Positions 41,640-53,401 of a stretch of DNA of 64,000 nucleotides are shown one piece after another (position 1 is the stretch's first letter; every line of letters begins with the position of its first letter). The position numbers were made by a program, and so were the translations under genes. Origin of the DNA: Muraenolepis orangiensis (Eukaryota > Chordata > Actinopteri > Gadiformes > Muraenolepididae); contig CM051019.1 of the NCBI GenBank assembly GCA_027704905.1, positions 24,052,038 to 24,116,037 on the forward strand, in the 5' to 3' direction. The notes under the pieces were generated by a model that had not been told where the DNA came from, searched no databases, and saw nothing but the letters and a program-made list of their open reading frames with translations.

Positions 41640-42032
41640 TAGAATATAAGCTGCCGAAATGTGTTTCCTCAGGAGGGTGGCTGGTATCTCCCTGAGGGAT
41701 AGGGTGAGAAGCTCAGTCACTCGTGAGAGACTCGGAGTAGAGCCGCTGCTCCTTTGCGTAGAAAGGAGCCAGTTGAGGTGGTTTGGGCATCTAGTAAGGA
41801 TGCTTCCTGGTCGCCTCCTGAGGGAGGTTTTACAGGCACATCCAACTGGGAAGGGACCACGGGGCAGACCAAGGTACAGGTAGGGTTATTACATCTCTAC
41901 GCTGGCCTGGGAACGCCTCAGGATCCCCCAGTCAGAGCTGGTCTATGTTGCCAGGGAGAGGGAAGTTTAAAGTCCCCTGCTGAAGCTGCTACCTTGGCGA
42001 CCCGACCCGGATAAGTGGTAGAGGATGGATGG
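41640..42032 (+). mobile_element. LINE 3' end fragment 2 with RT C-terminal coding
   Basis: The plus strand 41,659-41,883 encodes SLRDRVRSSVTRERLGVEPL, RWFGHLVRMLPGRLLREV and GPRGRPRYR, the C-terminal tail of a very common fish LINE reverse transcriptase. It is then frame-broken to the 3' end with (GATG)n. The family is not named with confidence. Both fragments and their flanks form an imperfect tandem duplication of about 620 bp (41,262-41,600 and 41,890-42,215). Confidence 0.7.
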
Positions 42033-42411
42033 ATGGATGCAGTTATATTCGGCTATACTGCCTACTCCTACTGCCTCTCTCCTGTACCGCTGTCCTATTG
42101 TTCACATGTAAAATTCCCATCTGATAGTATGAATAATGGGGGCAACCTGGTGGCTACTGGGAGATACAAGAAATACAAGAGACATGTTTTGTTAGTTTGG
42201 GTAGATCTTTCCTTGAAAAGTTCTACTGCACACATTTTCATTGTTATATGGGATCAGTCTAAATTGTGTTAGAGTTAGTAGGGGTCAAGGTTCTGAACAG
42301 ACTATACAGTTTGATTGTTTAAGCTAATTAGCCGAGTATTGCAACCACTGCCACCATAGGTTCACATCAGTATAGTCAGTTTCTATTCCAATGGTTTCTG
42401 TGTGAGTAGCG

Positions 42412-42700
42412 TTAACCAGGTATTCGTTTTTTCTGGTATTTTGTTCTCACTAGCTTCAGAGTCAGTGTGGCCTTTGCTTTTGCCTCTACTATTATGTTGA
42501 ACCTTGCCAAAGGACAAGGTTCAGATTCCCATGCTGCCAAAACATACACTCCTGTATCCATTGTCTTTGAGTCTTTTAGGATTATTACGAGTGGGTTACA
42601 TTTCTCTGTTTTACACTCAACCTCTGTTGTGGTTCTTTTTATAACTGTGAGTCTGTTTTTAAACTCTGGTGTTGGATTGTACCCCAATCCCTAAACCTTG
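42412..42700 (-). pseudogene. unassigned ORF: Ig-like half domain or ERV env surface region
   Basis: The minus-strand frame from about 42,690 follows a possible acceptor 'caaggtttag'. It contains LVIILKDSKTMDTGVYVLA, reminiscent of the E-F strands of an Ig-V domain but with Val where the canonical Cys should be. Sequence further down this strand (42,100-42,300) is broken and leads toward the env relic at 40,864, so this may instead be part of a degraded env. No start codon or signal peptide is clear. Confidence 0.25.
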
Positions 42701-42870
42701 TATTGGATATCACCAGTGACGTGGGCTGAGGTTCGTGGCTGTGGAGGCACTGACTCTTTCTTAGTCAGATTTACAAATATATGAGTTCAACAGAGTAGCA
42801 TCAATTCACCATTCAACTGGCTGCTTGCACATTGACTACTGCTTATGTTTCATATCCCATATCAGCATTC

Positions 42871-42875
<5 letters not shown>

Positions 42876-42944
<69 letters not shown>
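42876..42944. repeat. (AC)n microsatellite
   Basis: About 68 bp of pure AC. Confidence 0.95.
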
Positions 42945-42947
<3 letters not shown>

Positions 42948-43470
42948 AAGGTACAGATTTGGCCAAAGAAGAACGTTCCATTTTAGCGGCTCAGAGAGAG
43001 CGCTCTGCACCCTCCGTGTGTTCTTAATGTGCATCACAATTCATACTCATTCAATACTAATTAAAGGATATGCAGTCTGCAACAAAAAGACAAATGGAGT
43101 TAAAGTAGAGACGCCCCCCAGTGAGGCAGAGCTACTGGCTGCCTCCCTTCCTGCTTTTTCACTGCGCGTTATGTCAGATCAGCAAGACTAATATGTTATA
43201 GACAAAGGTGAAATACATGACCTACACTATGGAACGTGAGGACATATAATTTGTGTCAACAATGTTCCATTGGTGACACAGAGAGATCAATGAGCTCAAC
43301 CCAGTTTGGGAGGGATTGATCCCAGAGGAGGCTCAGCTCGTCGCTGCCTCCCTTCACGTCTTTCCCCCTGTATTTGAACAGGAAAAAACACAAATTCAGC
43401 GATATTGACTATAAAAATGATTGGAATCATACACAAATTACATTTCCATCACAGATCAGTGGACACATAT
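42945..43470. other. non-coding, dispersed-repeat-like
   Basis: The phrases 'cagtgaggcagagctactgg' (43,120) and 'gaggctcagctcgtcgctgc' (43,325), together with 'accagtgacgtgggctgagg' at 42,711, look like parts of one dispersed element around the AC repeat, but no termini could be fixed. Confidence 0.3.
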
Positions 43471-46400
43471 GGTCTTCTTGGTCTTAAAGTGATCCGTGGG
43501 TTATACGGATGGGTTTTGTCTTAAAGTGATCTGTGGTTTATACGGATGGGTTTGGTCTTAAAGTGATCTGTGGGATATACGGATGGATTTGGTCTTAAAG
43601 TGATCTGTGGGTTATACGGATGGGTTTGGTCTTAAAGTGATCTGTGGGTTATACGGATGGGTTTGGTCTTAAAGTGATCTGTGGGTTATACGGATGGGTT
43701 TGGTCTTAAAGTGATCTGTGGGTTATACGGATGGGTTTGGTCTTAAAGTGATCTGTGGGTTATACGGATGGGTTTGGTCTTAAAGTGATCTGTGGGTTAT
43801 ACGGATGGATTTGGTCTTAAAGTGATCCGTGGGTTATACGGATGGGTTTGGTCTTAAAGTGATCCGTGGGTTATACGGATGGGTTTGGTCTTAAAGGGAT
43901 CCGTGGGTTATACGGATGGATTTGGTCTTAAAGTGATCCGTGTGTTATACGGATGGGTTTGGTCTTAAAGTGATCTGTGGGTTATACGGATGGTTTGGTC
44001 TTAAAGTGATCCGTGGGTTATACGGATGGATTTGGTCTTAAAGTGATCCGTGGGTTATACGGATGGGTTTGGTCTTAAAGTGATCCGTGGGTTATACGGA
44101 TGGGTTTGGTCTTAAAGTGATCTGTGGGTTATACGGATGGATTTGGTCTTAAAGTGATCCGTGGGTTATACGGATGGGTTTGGTCTTAAAGTGATCCGTG
44201 GGTTATACGGATGGATTTGGTCTTAAAGTGATCCGTGGGTTATACGGATGGGTTTGGTCTTAAAGTGATCTGTGGGTTATACGGATGGGTTTGGTCTTAA
44301 AGTGATCTGTGGGTTATACGGATGGGTTTGGTCTTAAAGTGATCTGTGGGTTATACGGATGGGTTTGGTCTTAAAGTGATCTGTGGGTTATACGGATGGG
44401 TTTGGTCTTAAAGTGATCTGTGGGTTATACGGATGGGTTTGGTCTTAAAGTGATCTGTGGGTTATACGGATGGGTTTGGTCTTAAAGTGATCTGTGGGTT
44501 ATACGGATGGGTTTGGTCTTAAAGTGATCTGTGGGTTATACGGATGGTTTGGTCTTAAAGTGATCTGTGGGTTATACGGATGGGTTTGGTCTTAAAGTGA
44601 TCTGTGGGTTATACGGATGGGTTTGGTCTTAAAGTGATCTGTGGGTTATACGGATGGGTTTGGTCTTAAAGTGATCTGTGGGTTATACGGATGGGTTTGG
44701 TCTTAAAGTGATCTGTGGGTTATACGGATGGGTTTGGTCTTAAAGTGATCCGTGGGTTATACGGATGGGTTTGGTCTTAAAGTGATCCGTGGGTTATACG
44801 GATGGGTTTGGTCTTAAAGTGATCCGTGGGTTATACGGATGGGTTTGGTCTTAAAGTGATCTGTGGGTTATACGGATGGTTTGGTCTTAAGTGATCTGGG
44901 TTATACGGATGGTTGGTCTTAAGTGATCCGTGGGTTATACGGATGGGTTTGGTCTTAAAGTGATCCGTGGGTTATACGGATGGATTTGGTCTTAAAGTGA
45001 TCCGTGGGTTATACGGATGGGTTTGGTCTTAAAGTGATCTGTGGGTTATACGGATGGGTTTGGTCTTAAAGTGATCTGTGGGTTATACGGATGGTTTGGT
45101 CTTAAAGTGATCGTGGGTTATACGGATGGTTTGGTCTTAAAGTGATCCGTGGGTTATACGGATGGGTTTGGTCTTAAAGTGATCTGTGGGTTATACGGAT
45201 GGGTTTGGTCTTAAAGTGATCTGTGGGTTATACGGATGGATTTGGTCTTAAAGTGATCTGTGGGTTATACGGATGGGTTTGGTCTTAAAGTGATCTGTGG
45301 GTTATACGGATGGGTTGGTCTTAAAGTGATCTGTGGGTTATACGGATGGGTTTGGTCTTAAGTGATCTGTGGGTTATACGGATGGGTTTGGTCTTAAAGT
45401 GATCTGTGGGTTATACGGATGGATTTGGTCTTAATGTTATCTGTGGGTTATACGGATGGGTTTGGTCTTAAAGTGATCTGTGGGTTATACGGATGGGTTT
45501 GGTCTTAATGTGATCTGTGGGATATACGGATGGGTTTGGTCTTAATGTGATCTGTGGGTTATACGGATGGGTTTGGTCTTAATGTGATCTGTGGGTTATA
45601 CGGATGGGTTTGGTCTTAAAGTGATCTGTGGGTTATACGGATGGGTTTGGTCTTAATGTGATCTGTGGGTTATACGGATGGGTTTGGTCTTAAAGTGATC
45701 TGTGGGTTATACGGATGGATTTGGTCTTAATGTGATCTGTGGGTTATACGGATGGGTTTGGTCTTAATGTGATCTGTGGGTTATACGGATGGGTTTGGTC
45801 TTAAAGTGATCTCGTGGGTTATACGGATGGATTTGGTCTTAAAGTGATCTGTGGGTTATACGGATGGGTTTGGTCTTAAAGTGGTCCGTGGGTTATACGG
45901 ATGGGTTTGGTCTTAATGTGATCTGTGGGTTATACGGATGGATTTGGTCTTAAAGTGATCTGTGGGTTATACGGATGGGTTTGGTCTTAAAGTGATCTGT
46001 GGGTTATACGGATGGGATTGGTCTTAAAGTGATCTGTGGGTTATACGGATGGGTTTGGTCTTAAAGTGATCTGTGGGTTATACGGATGGATTTGGTCTTA
46101 AAGTGATCCGTGGGTTATACGGATGGGTTTGGTCTTAAAGTGATCCGTGGGTTATACGGATGGGTTTGGTCTTAAAGGGATCCGTGGGTTATACGGATGG
46201 ATTTGGTCTTAAAGTGATCCGTGTGTTATACGGATGGGTTTGGTCTTAAAGTGATCTGTGGGTTATACGGATGGGTTTGGTCTTAAAGTGATCCGTGGGT
46301 TATACGGATGGATTTGGTCTTAAAGTGATCCGTGGGTTATACGGATGGGTTTGGTCTTAAAGTGATCCGTGGGTTATACGGATGGGTTTGGTCTTAAAGT

Positions 46401-49079
46401 GATCTGTGGGTTATACGGATGGATTTGGTCTTAAAGTGATCCGTGGGTTATACGGATGGGTTTGGTCTTAAAGTGATCCGTGGGTTATACGGATGGATTT
46501 GGTCTTAAAGTGATCCGTGGGTTATACGGATGGGTTTGGTCTTAAAGTGATCTGTGGGTTATACGGATGGGTTTGGTCTTAAAGTGATCTCTGGGTTATA
46601 CGGATGGATTTGGTCTTAAAGTAATCCGTGGGTTATACGGATGGGTTTGGTCTTAAAGTGATCTGTGGGTTATACGGATGGGTTTGGTCTTAAAGTGATC
46701 TGTGGGATATACGGATGGATTTGGTCTTAAAGTGATCTGTGGGTTATACGGATGGGTTTGGTCTTAAAGTGATCTGTGGGTTATACGGATGGGTTTGGTC
46801 TTAAAGTGATCTGTGGGTTATACGGATGGGTTTGGTCTTAAAGTGATCTGTGGGTTATACGGATGGGTTTGGTCTTAAAGTGATCTGTGGGTTATACGGA
46901 TGGGTTTGGTCTTAAAGTGATCTGTGGGTTATACGGATGGATTTGGTCTTAAAGTGATCCGTGGGTTATACGGATGGGTTTGGTCTTAAAGTGATCCGTG
47001 GGTTATACGGATGGGTTTGGTCTTAAAGGGATCCGTGGGTTATACGGATGGATTTGGTCTTAAAGTGATCCGTGTGTTATACGGATGGGATTGGTCTTAA
47101 AGTGATCTGTGGGTTATACGGATGGGTTTGGTCTTAAAGTGATCCGTGGGTTATACGGATGGATTTGGTCTTAAAGTGATCCGTGGGTTATACGGATGGG
47201 TTTGGTCTTAAAGTGATCCGTGGGTTATACGGATGGGTTTGGTCTTAAAGTGATCCGTGGGTTATACGGATGGATTTGGTCTTAAAGTGATCCGTGGGTT
47301 ATACGGATGGGTTTGGTCTTAAAGTGATCCGTAGGTTATACGGATGGGTTTGGTCTTAAAGTGATCTGTGGGTTATACGGATGGGTTTGGTCTTAAAGTG
47401 ATCTCTGGGTTATACGGATGGATTTGGTCTTAAAGTAATCCGTGGGTTATACGGATGGGTTTGGTCTTAAAGTGATCTGTGGGTTATACGGATGGGTTTG
47501 GTCTTAAAGTGATCTGTGGGTTATACGGATGGGTTTGGTCTTAAAGTGATCTGTGGGTTATACGGATGGGATTGGTCTTAATGTGATCTGTGGGTTATAC
47601 GGATGGGTTTGGTCTTAAAGTGATCTGTGGGTTATACGGATGGATTTGGTCTTAATGTTATCTGTGGGTTATACGGATGGGTTTGGTCTTAAAGTGATCT
47701 GTGGGTTATACGGATGGGTTTGGTCTTAATGTGATCTGTGGGATATACGGATGGGTTTGGTCTTAATGTGATCTGTGGGTTATACGGATGGGTTTGGTCT
47801 TAATGTGATCTGTGGGTTATACGGATGGGTTTGGTCTTAAAGTTATCTGTGGGTTATACGGATGGGTTTGGTCTTAATGTGATCTGTGGGTTATACGGAT
47901 GGGTTTGGTCTTAAAGTGATCTGTGGGTTATACGGATGGATTTGGTCTTAATGTGATCTGTGGGTTATACGGATGGGTTTGGTCTTAATTTGATCTGTGG
48001 GTTATACGGATGGGTTTGGTCTTAAAGTGATCTCTGGGTTATACGGATGGATTTGGTCTTAAAGTGATCTGTGGGTTATACGGATGGGTTTGGTCTTAAA
48101 GTGGTCCGTGGGTTATACGGATGGGTTTGGTCTTAATGTGATCTGTGGGTTATACGGATGGATTTGGTCTTAAAGTGATCTGTGGGTTATACGGATGGGT
48201 TTGGTCTTAAAGTGATCTGTGGGTTATACGGATGGGATTGGTCTTAATGTGATCTGTGGGTTATACGGATGGGTTTGGTCTTAAAGTTATCTGTGGGTTA
48301 TACGGATGGGTTTGGTCTTAATTTGATCTGTGGGTTATACGGATGGGTTTGGTCTTAAAGTGATCTCTGGGTTATACGGATGGATTTGGTCTTAAAGTGA
48401 TCCGTGGGTTATACGGATGGGTTTGGTCTTAAAGTGATCTGTGGGTTATACGGATGGGTTTGGTCTTAAAGTGATCTGTGGGTTATACGGATGGATTTGG
48501 TCTTAAAGTGATCTGTGGGTTATACGGATGGGTTTGGTCTTAAAGTGATCTGTGGGTTATACGGATGGGATTGGTCTTAATGTGATCTGTGGGTTATACG
48601 GATGGGTTTGGTCTTAAAGTGATCTGTGGGTTATACGGATGGATTTGGTCTTAATGTCATCTGTGGGTTATACGGATGGGTTTGGTCTTAAAGTTATCTG
48701 TGGGTTATACGGATGGGTTTGGTCTTAAAGTAATCCGTGGGTTATACGGATGGATTTGGTCTTAAAGTGATCGGTGGGTTATACGGATGGGTTTGGTCTT
48801 AATTTGATCTGTGGGTTATACGGATGGGTTTGGTCTTAAAGTGATCTGTGGGTTATACGGATGGATTTGGTCTTAACGTGATCTGTGGGTTATACGGATG
48901 GATTTGGTCTTAAAGTGATCTGTGGGTTATACGGATGTGTTTGGTCTTAAAGTGATCTGTGGGTTATACGGATGGGTTTGGTCTTAAAGTGATCTGTGGG
49001 TTATAAGGATGGGTTTGGTCTTAAAGTGATCCGTGGGTTATACGGATGGATTTGGTCTTAAAGTGATCCGTGGGTTATA
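43471..49079. repeat. 37-bp satellite array, about 150 units, with higher-order structure
   Basis: Unit 'gggtttggtcttaaagtgat' + 'ctgtgggttatacggat', step 37 bp, over 5.6 kb up to the assembly gap. Main variable sites are ctgt/ccgt, gatggg/gatgga, aaagtg/aatgtg and a few one-base deletions (44,870-45,130). Rare variants recur at fixed distances: 'aaagtggtccg' at 45,878 and 48,098 (2,220 bp, 60 units), and 'taaagggatcc' at 46,173 and 47,024 (851 bp, 23 units). The unit contains the inverted repeat 'atccgt'/'acggat'. It is not CRISPR: there are no unique spacers. Confidence 0.97.
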
Positions 49080-50079
49080 NNNNNNNNNNNNNNNNNNNNN
49101 NNNNNNNNNNNNNNNNNNNNNNNNNNNNNNNNNNNNNNNNNNNNNNNNNNNNNNNNNNNNNNNNNNNNNNNNNNNNNNNNNNNNNNNNNNNNNNNNNNNN
49201 NNNNNNNNNNNNNNNNNNNNNNNNNNNNNNNNNNNNNNNNNNNNNNNNNNNNNNNNNNNNNNNNNNNNNNNNNNNNNNNNNNNNNNNNNNNNNNNNNNNN
49301 NNNNNNNNNNNNNNNNNNNNNNNNNNNNNNNNNNNNNNNNNNNNNNNNNNNNNNNNNNNNNNNNNNNNNNNNNNNNNNNNNNNNNNNNNNNNNNNNNNNN
49401 NNNNNNNNNNNNNNNNNNNNNNNNNNNNNNNNNNNNNNNNNNNNNNNNNNNNNNNNNNNNNNNNNNNNNNNNNNNNNNNNNNNNNNNNNNNNNNNNNNNN
49501 NNNNNNNNNNNNNNNNNNNNNNNNNNNNNNNNNNNNNNNNNNNNNNNNNNNNNNNNNNNNNNNNNNNNNNNNNNNNNNNNNNNNNNNNNNNNNNNNNNNN
49601 NNNNNNNNNNNNNNNNNNNNNNNNNNNNNNNNNNNNNNNNNNNNNNNNNNNNNNNNNNNNNNNNNNNNNNNNNNNNNNNNNNNNNNNNNNNNNNNNNNNN
49701 NNNNNNNNNNNNNNNNNNNNNNNNNNNNNNNNNNNNNNNNNNNNNNNNNNNNNNNNNNNNNNNNNNNNNNNNNNNNNNNNNNNNNNNNNNNNNNNNNNNN
49801 NNNNNNNNNNNNNNNNNNNNNNNNNNNNNNNNNNNNNNNNNNNNNNNNNNNNNNNNNNNNNNNNNNNNNNNNNNNNNNNNNNNNNNNNNNNNNNNNNNNN
49901 NNNNNNNNNNNNNNNNNNNNNNNNNNNNNNNNNNNNNNNNNNNNNNNNNNNNNNNNNNNNNNNNNNNNNNNNNNNNNNNNNNNNNNNNNNNNNNNNNNNN
50001 NNNNNNNNNNNNNNNNNNNNNNNNNNNNNNNNNNNNNNNNNNNNNNNNNNNNNNNNNNNNNNNNNNNNNNNNNNNNNNN
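49080..50079. other. assembly gap, 1,000 N
   Basis: Exactly 1,000 undetermined bases beginning inside the satellite, so the true length is probably unknown and the array probably continues. On the far side the sequence is L1, not satellite. Open frames spanning it are meaningless. Confidence 0.99.
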
Positions 50080-51060
50080 GGTCTGCCCAAAAGTAGCTCG
50101 CCTCATTTTTACCGCACTGTACAATTGAGAAAAAAAATAGTTTTTGTTTTAAACAAGATTTTATTCAAAGAGTGCTTAGTATACAGATTGACATGTAGAT
50201 GTTACGGTTAACTCTTTGGTTTTGTGTTTTTTCTTTACAACGATCCCAACATCGATCGATAACGTCGACCCCCCCCAAAAATAAGTAACATAACAAAGGG
50301 ATATTTAACAAAGTAAAAAAGACAGTGTAAACACATAGCCTAAATAAATAAAAACAAAATGAGATGAAATATAAAACATGTGCACTTCTTAGACATTGTG
50401 AAAACCAGGCTCATTATCAAGAATTTGAAAAAGAAACAGAACAAAGACCATTTACAAAAACATGATACTGTACCACTCCCACACCATATGACTTCAGCTG
50501 AGGGGTAAGGACTGTAGGTTATCTACATATTATATTAATGGGTGCCAATGTGTAAAAAAAATGATCAGAGGATAATCAAATTACAAATTTTATTTTCTCT
50601 AATTTTAGAAAAGAAATAACGCCACTCAGCCATGATTTGGTTGAGGGGGGAGGTTTTCCAGTGTAGGAGTATCCTCCGTCGGGCAATCAGTGATGCAAAG
50701 GCTATAATGTTTGATTGTCTATTGGGCAAGACCACACCCTCCTCGGGAATCCCAATAGAATAGTAGAATAGTCCTCCCCAGTGCCTCAGAGATGATATTA
50801 AAGATGGATTACCAGAACGTTCTCAGCTTAGGGCAAGACCAAAACATATGAGATAGTTTCCCTGGCCAATGGGAACAACTATTACAATTAACAGGTACAT
50901 TTTCGTAGATTTTGGATAATTTTGCTCTACTATAATGGATTCTATGAAGGACTTTAAACTGGATAAGACTAAGTCTAGCACATGAAGAGGATGAGTTAAC
51001 TCTCCCCAACGCCCGCTCCCACCAGTCATCGGAAAAGGTGACCCCAAGTTCGCTCTCCCA
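50080..51060 (-). mobile_element. L1 LINE: ORF2 C-terminus and 3' region
   Basis: The minus strand reads ELTHPLHVLDLVLSSLK/RLSLIQFKVLHRIHYSRAKL, then CNSCSHWPGKLSHMFWSCPK (the Cys-rich C-terminal motif) near 50,880 and FASLIARRRILLHW-like residues near 50,660. This is the end of an L1 ORF2. Frames are broken. The 3' end toward 50,080 has no clear poly-A and abuts the gap. Confidence 0.78.
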
Positions 51061-52039
51061 ACTTGTCTGATTCTATTTATAGTTGTGTCCTCATGAGGGA
51101 TAGCCTCGTGCAAATATGAAATATGGCCCCTATCCATACTCGCTGAAGGGAGAAAACACTCAATACCTGAGGGAGGGGGCAAATGTGGGAACACAGCAGA
51201 ATAGGTTTTCACAAAGTGCAGAGGAAAGCAGAAGACAGCAGAAGACAGCAATCGAGGGTCCAGTCTCCAAGAACGGGCTTCTTTCGTTTTAGATTTGAAA
51301 GAGAGCTCAAAAATGATGGGGGCATGATCTGATATGGTTATACCGAGTATTTGGCTGAGGTAGATAGCATGTGATAAATAGAGCTTTATCAAAAAATAAA
51401 TAGTCAATGCGTGTGTAAGAGTGATGAACATGGGAGAAAAATGAGAACTGTTTGTCTATGGGGTGAAGAAACCTCCAAGGGTCAATGCAGCCAAACTGGT
51501 TCATAAAGGCAGACAATGTTTGAGACATCTTAGAAGGTACAGCAGCTCTTGTACTAGATATATCAAGGTGAGGGTCTATGACACAGTTAATATCTCCTCC
51601 TAGTATCAGATGATGAGTATTCAAATTGGGAAGTGTAGAGAAGAGATTCTTCATAAAGCTAACATCATCTCAATTAGGTGCATACACACTTACAAGGACA
51701 AGAGGGGTCTGATACAGTGAGCCAGTTACTATTATGAAGTGACCATTAGGGTGTGAGAGAGTCTTAGTGGGAATAAACTGCACTTTCTTATCTATCAATA
51801 TAACCGCCCCCCGTATTTTAAGGTCAAATTTAGAATGAAAAGTCAGGCCAATCCATGGTCTAGAGAGCTTTCCGTGATCGATGCGGATGCGTTTCTTGGA
51901 GAAATATAATATTGCCTTTCAACTTCTTAATATGGGAAAATACCCTAGACGGTTTAACTGGTCCATTTATCCCACCGACATTCCATGAAAGGAATCTGAC
52001 TGTACCGCCTAAACCCATTGAAACACTTGCACTAGTCAT
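51061..52039 (-). mobile_element. L1 LINE: ORF2 endonuclease domain, RT domain deleted
   Basis: ORF2 starts at 52,039 (MTSASVSMGLGGTVRFLSWN), followed by NVGGINGP and FLQETH. Then come LILGGDINCVIDPHLDISST, SFFSHVHHSYTRIDYLFFDK and ISDHAPIIFELS, the apurinic-like endonuclease of L1. At about 51,060-51,130 the reading passes straight to the C-terminal region, so the whole reverse transcriptase (expected roughly 1.5 kb or more) is missing. Several stops. Confidence 0.8.
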
Positions 52040-52862
52040 TATGTGACCTTAGCGAGGTAGATGGTAGAATGGTACAGTAGTAGTCGCAGAATGCATAATC
52101 CCACTCCCACGGGCGGAATATACATTTTTTGCCAGCCTGGGCAACAGTGCCATTAGGTTCAGAAAAGTGCAAGTTAAAGTGTGAGCCAAAACACACAAAA
52201 AGACAAACAAGAAACACACAAAAAACCCTCCCAGCCCTAAGATGATCACCTCCCTCCCCCCTCCCCGCACATCAAGCGCTCCCATCCCCAAACGATGGAA
52301 ACGATTGTGCAGACTCCAACGGGAGCCATTCCCTTACCAGAAGTACTTACCACTATGTAACCGGAGCTAACCTAAAAAAAGGGAAGCTCAGCATATTTAT
52401 ATAAAGATACTGAAAATAGTGAAATAGTGAAGTAGTGAAGTCGGATATGCTACACGTGAACAGAAATATCTCACAGATGTAGAAATGAGTGCCAGCTTCT
52501 GCTTTCAATTTGAGACAACCTCAAAAACAAATGAAAGTAAAATAACACTTCTATGGTCGAAAAGTAGGCTACACTGCCAAGCCCAATACACAATGAGCAG
52601 ATACAGAAATAACATTTAAGAATATAACAGTATTTCCACCCAAAAAGATGGAGAATAACATCACGCCATCCTTTGCAATACAATCATATACAAATAAATA
52701 GCAGGCAGGTGTACTAGGAACTAGGATGATAATAGCCTACTGGTCACTGAAACAACTTATTAAGCTAAACTGGTCACTGTAGCCTACCCCAGATATAATC
52801 AGAACCGTCTATTTCTAAACGTATTGATCTGGTCAATAAGAGATAGTTTAATGCAACATTTG
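52040..52862. other. L1 inter-ORF or inserted sequence, unassigned
   Basis: Between ORF2 and the solo LTR there are 820 bp without recognisable coding, longer than an L1 inter-ORF spacer is expected to be. Part is probably another insertion whose ends I cannot fix. Confidence 0.35.
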
Positions 52863-53396
52863 TGTCACGAAGAGGGGGTTGAGGTTGTTCTGTCACGGAG
52901 AGGGGAGTGGGTTGGACCCCGAACGCAGACAACGACACAGTGGAGCGATACGAACGGCTTTATTCTCACAAGCACACACAAAAACACAAGGGTACACGGG
53001 GAGGTCGATCTGCGGAGTACCGGCAAGTAGTAGACCGACGAGTAGTCCGGGACGGGGGAGGAGTCTGCGTACCGGGATGTCGGGTGCGAAGTACCGGCAG
53101 GGTAGTAGGCAGGCGACGGGTGCGAAGTATCACTCTGATAGTCCGCAGGCAGCGTCGGGTGCGAAGTACCGGCCGGGTAGTAGGCAGGCGACGGGTATCA
53201 CAACAGACGGAAGAACAACGTGCAGCATATGTAACGACCTCACGCTGGGGTAACGGATAGTCATAGTATATATACCCCAGGTGAGGTGATTAGCAATTAG
53301 AATATGTGATTGTGTACCGGTGTGTGTGTGTGTGTGTGTGCGCCGCCAGCGCACGTGGCTTGGCCACGCCCCCTGCCAACCACCGTAACCGTGACA
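52863..53396 (-). mobile_element. solo LTR with 5-bp target-site duplication
   Basis: TGTCACG...CGTGACA termini, flanked by 'atttg' on both sides (52,858-52,862 and 53,397-53,401). Read on the minus strand: GC-rich start with a CACA run, TATA box 'gtatatatac' near 53,270, polyadenylation signal 'aataaag' near 52,960, then the end. It contains three copies of a roughly 60-bp 'gggtgcgaagtaccggc...' unit (53,088-53,200) absent from the block A LTR. It inserted between ORF1 and ORF2 of the L1. Confidence 0.82.
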
Positions 53397-53401
53397 ATTT
53401 G

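Noticed and set aside
43471..49079. CRISPR-like regular array
   Set aside because: Units are contiguous 37-mers without unique spacers, in vertebrate DNA; a satellite explains them fully.
49033..50211. ORFs of 350-390 codons
   Set aside because: They run through the 1,000-N gap and contain only undetermined residues.
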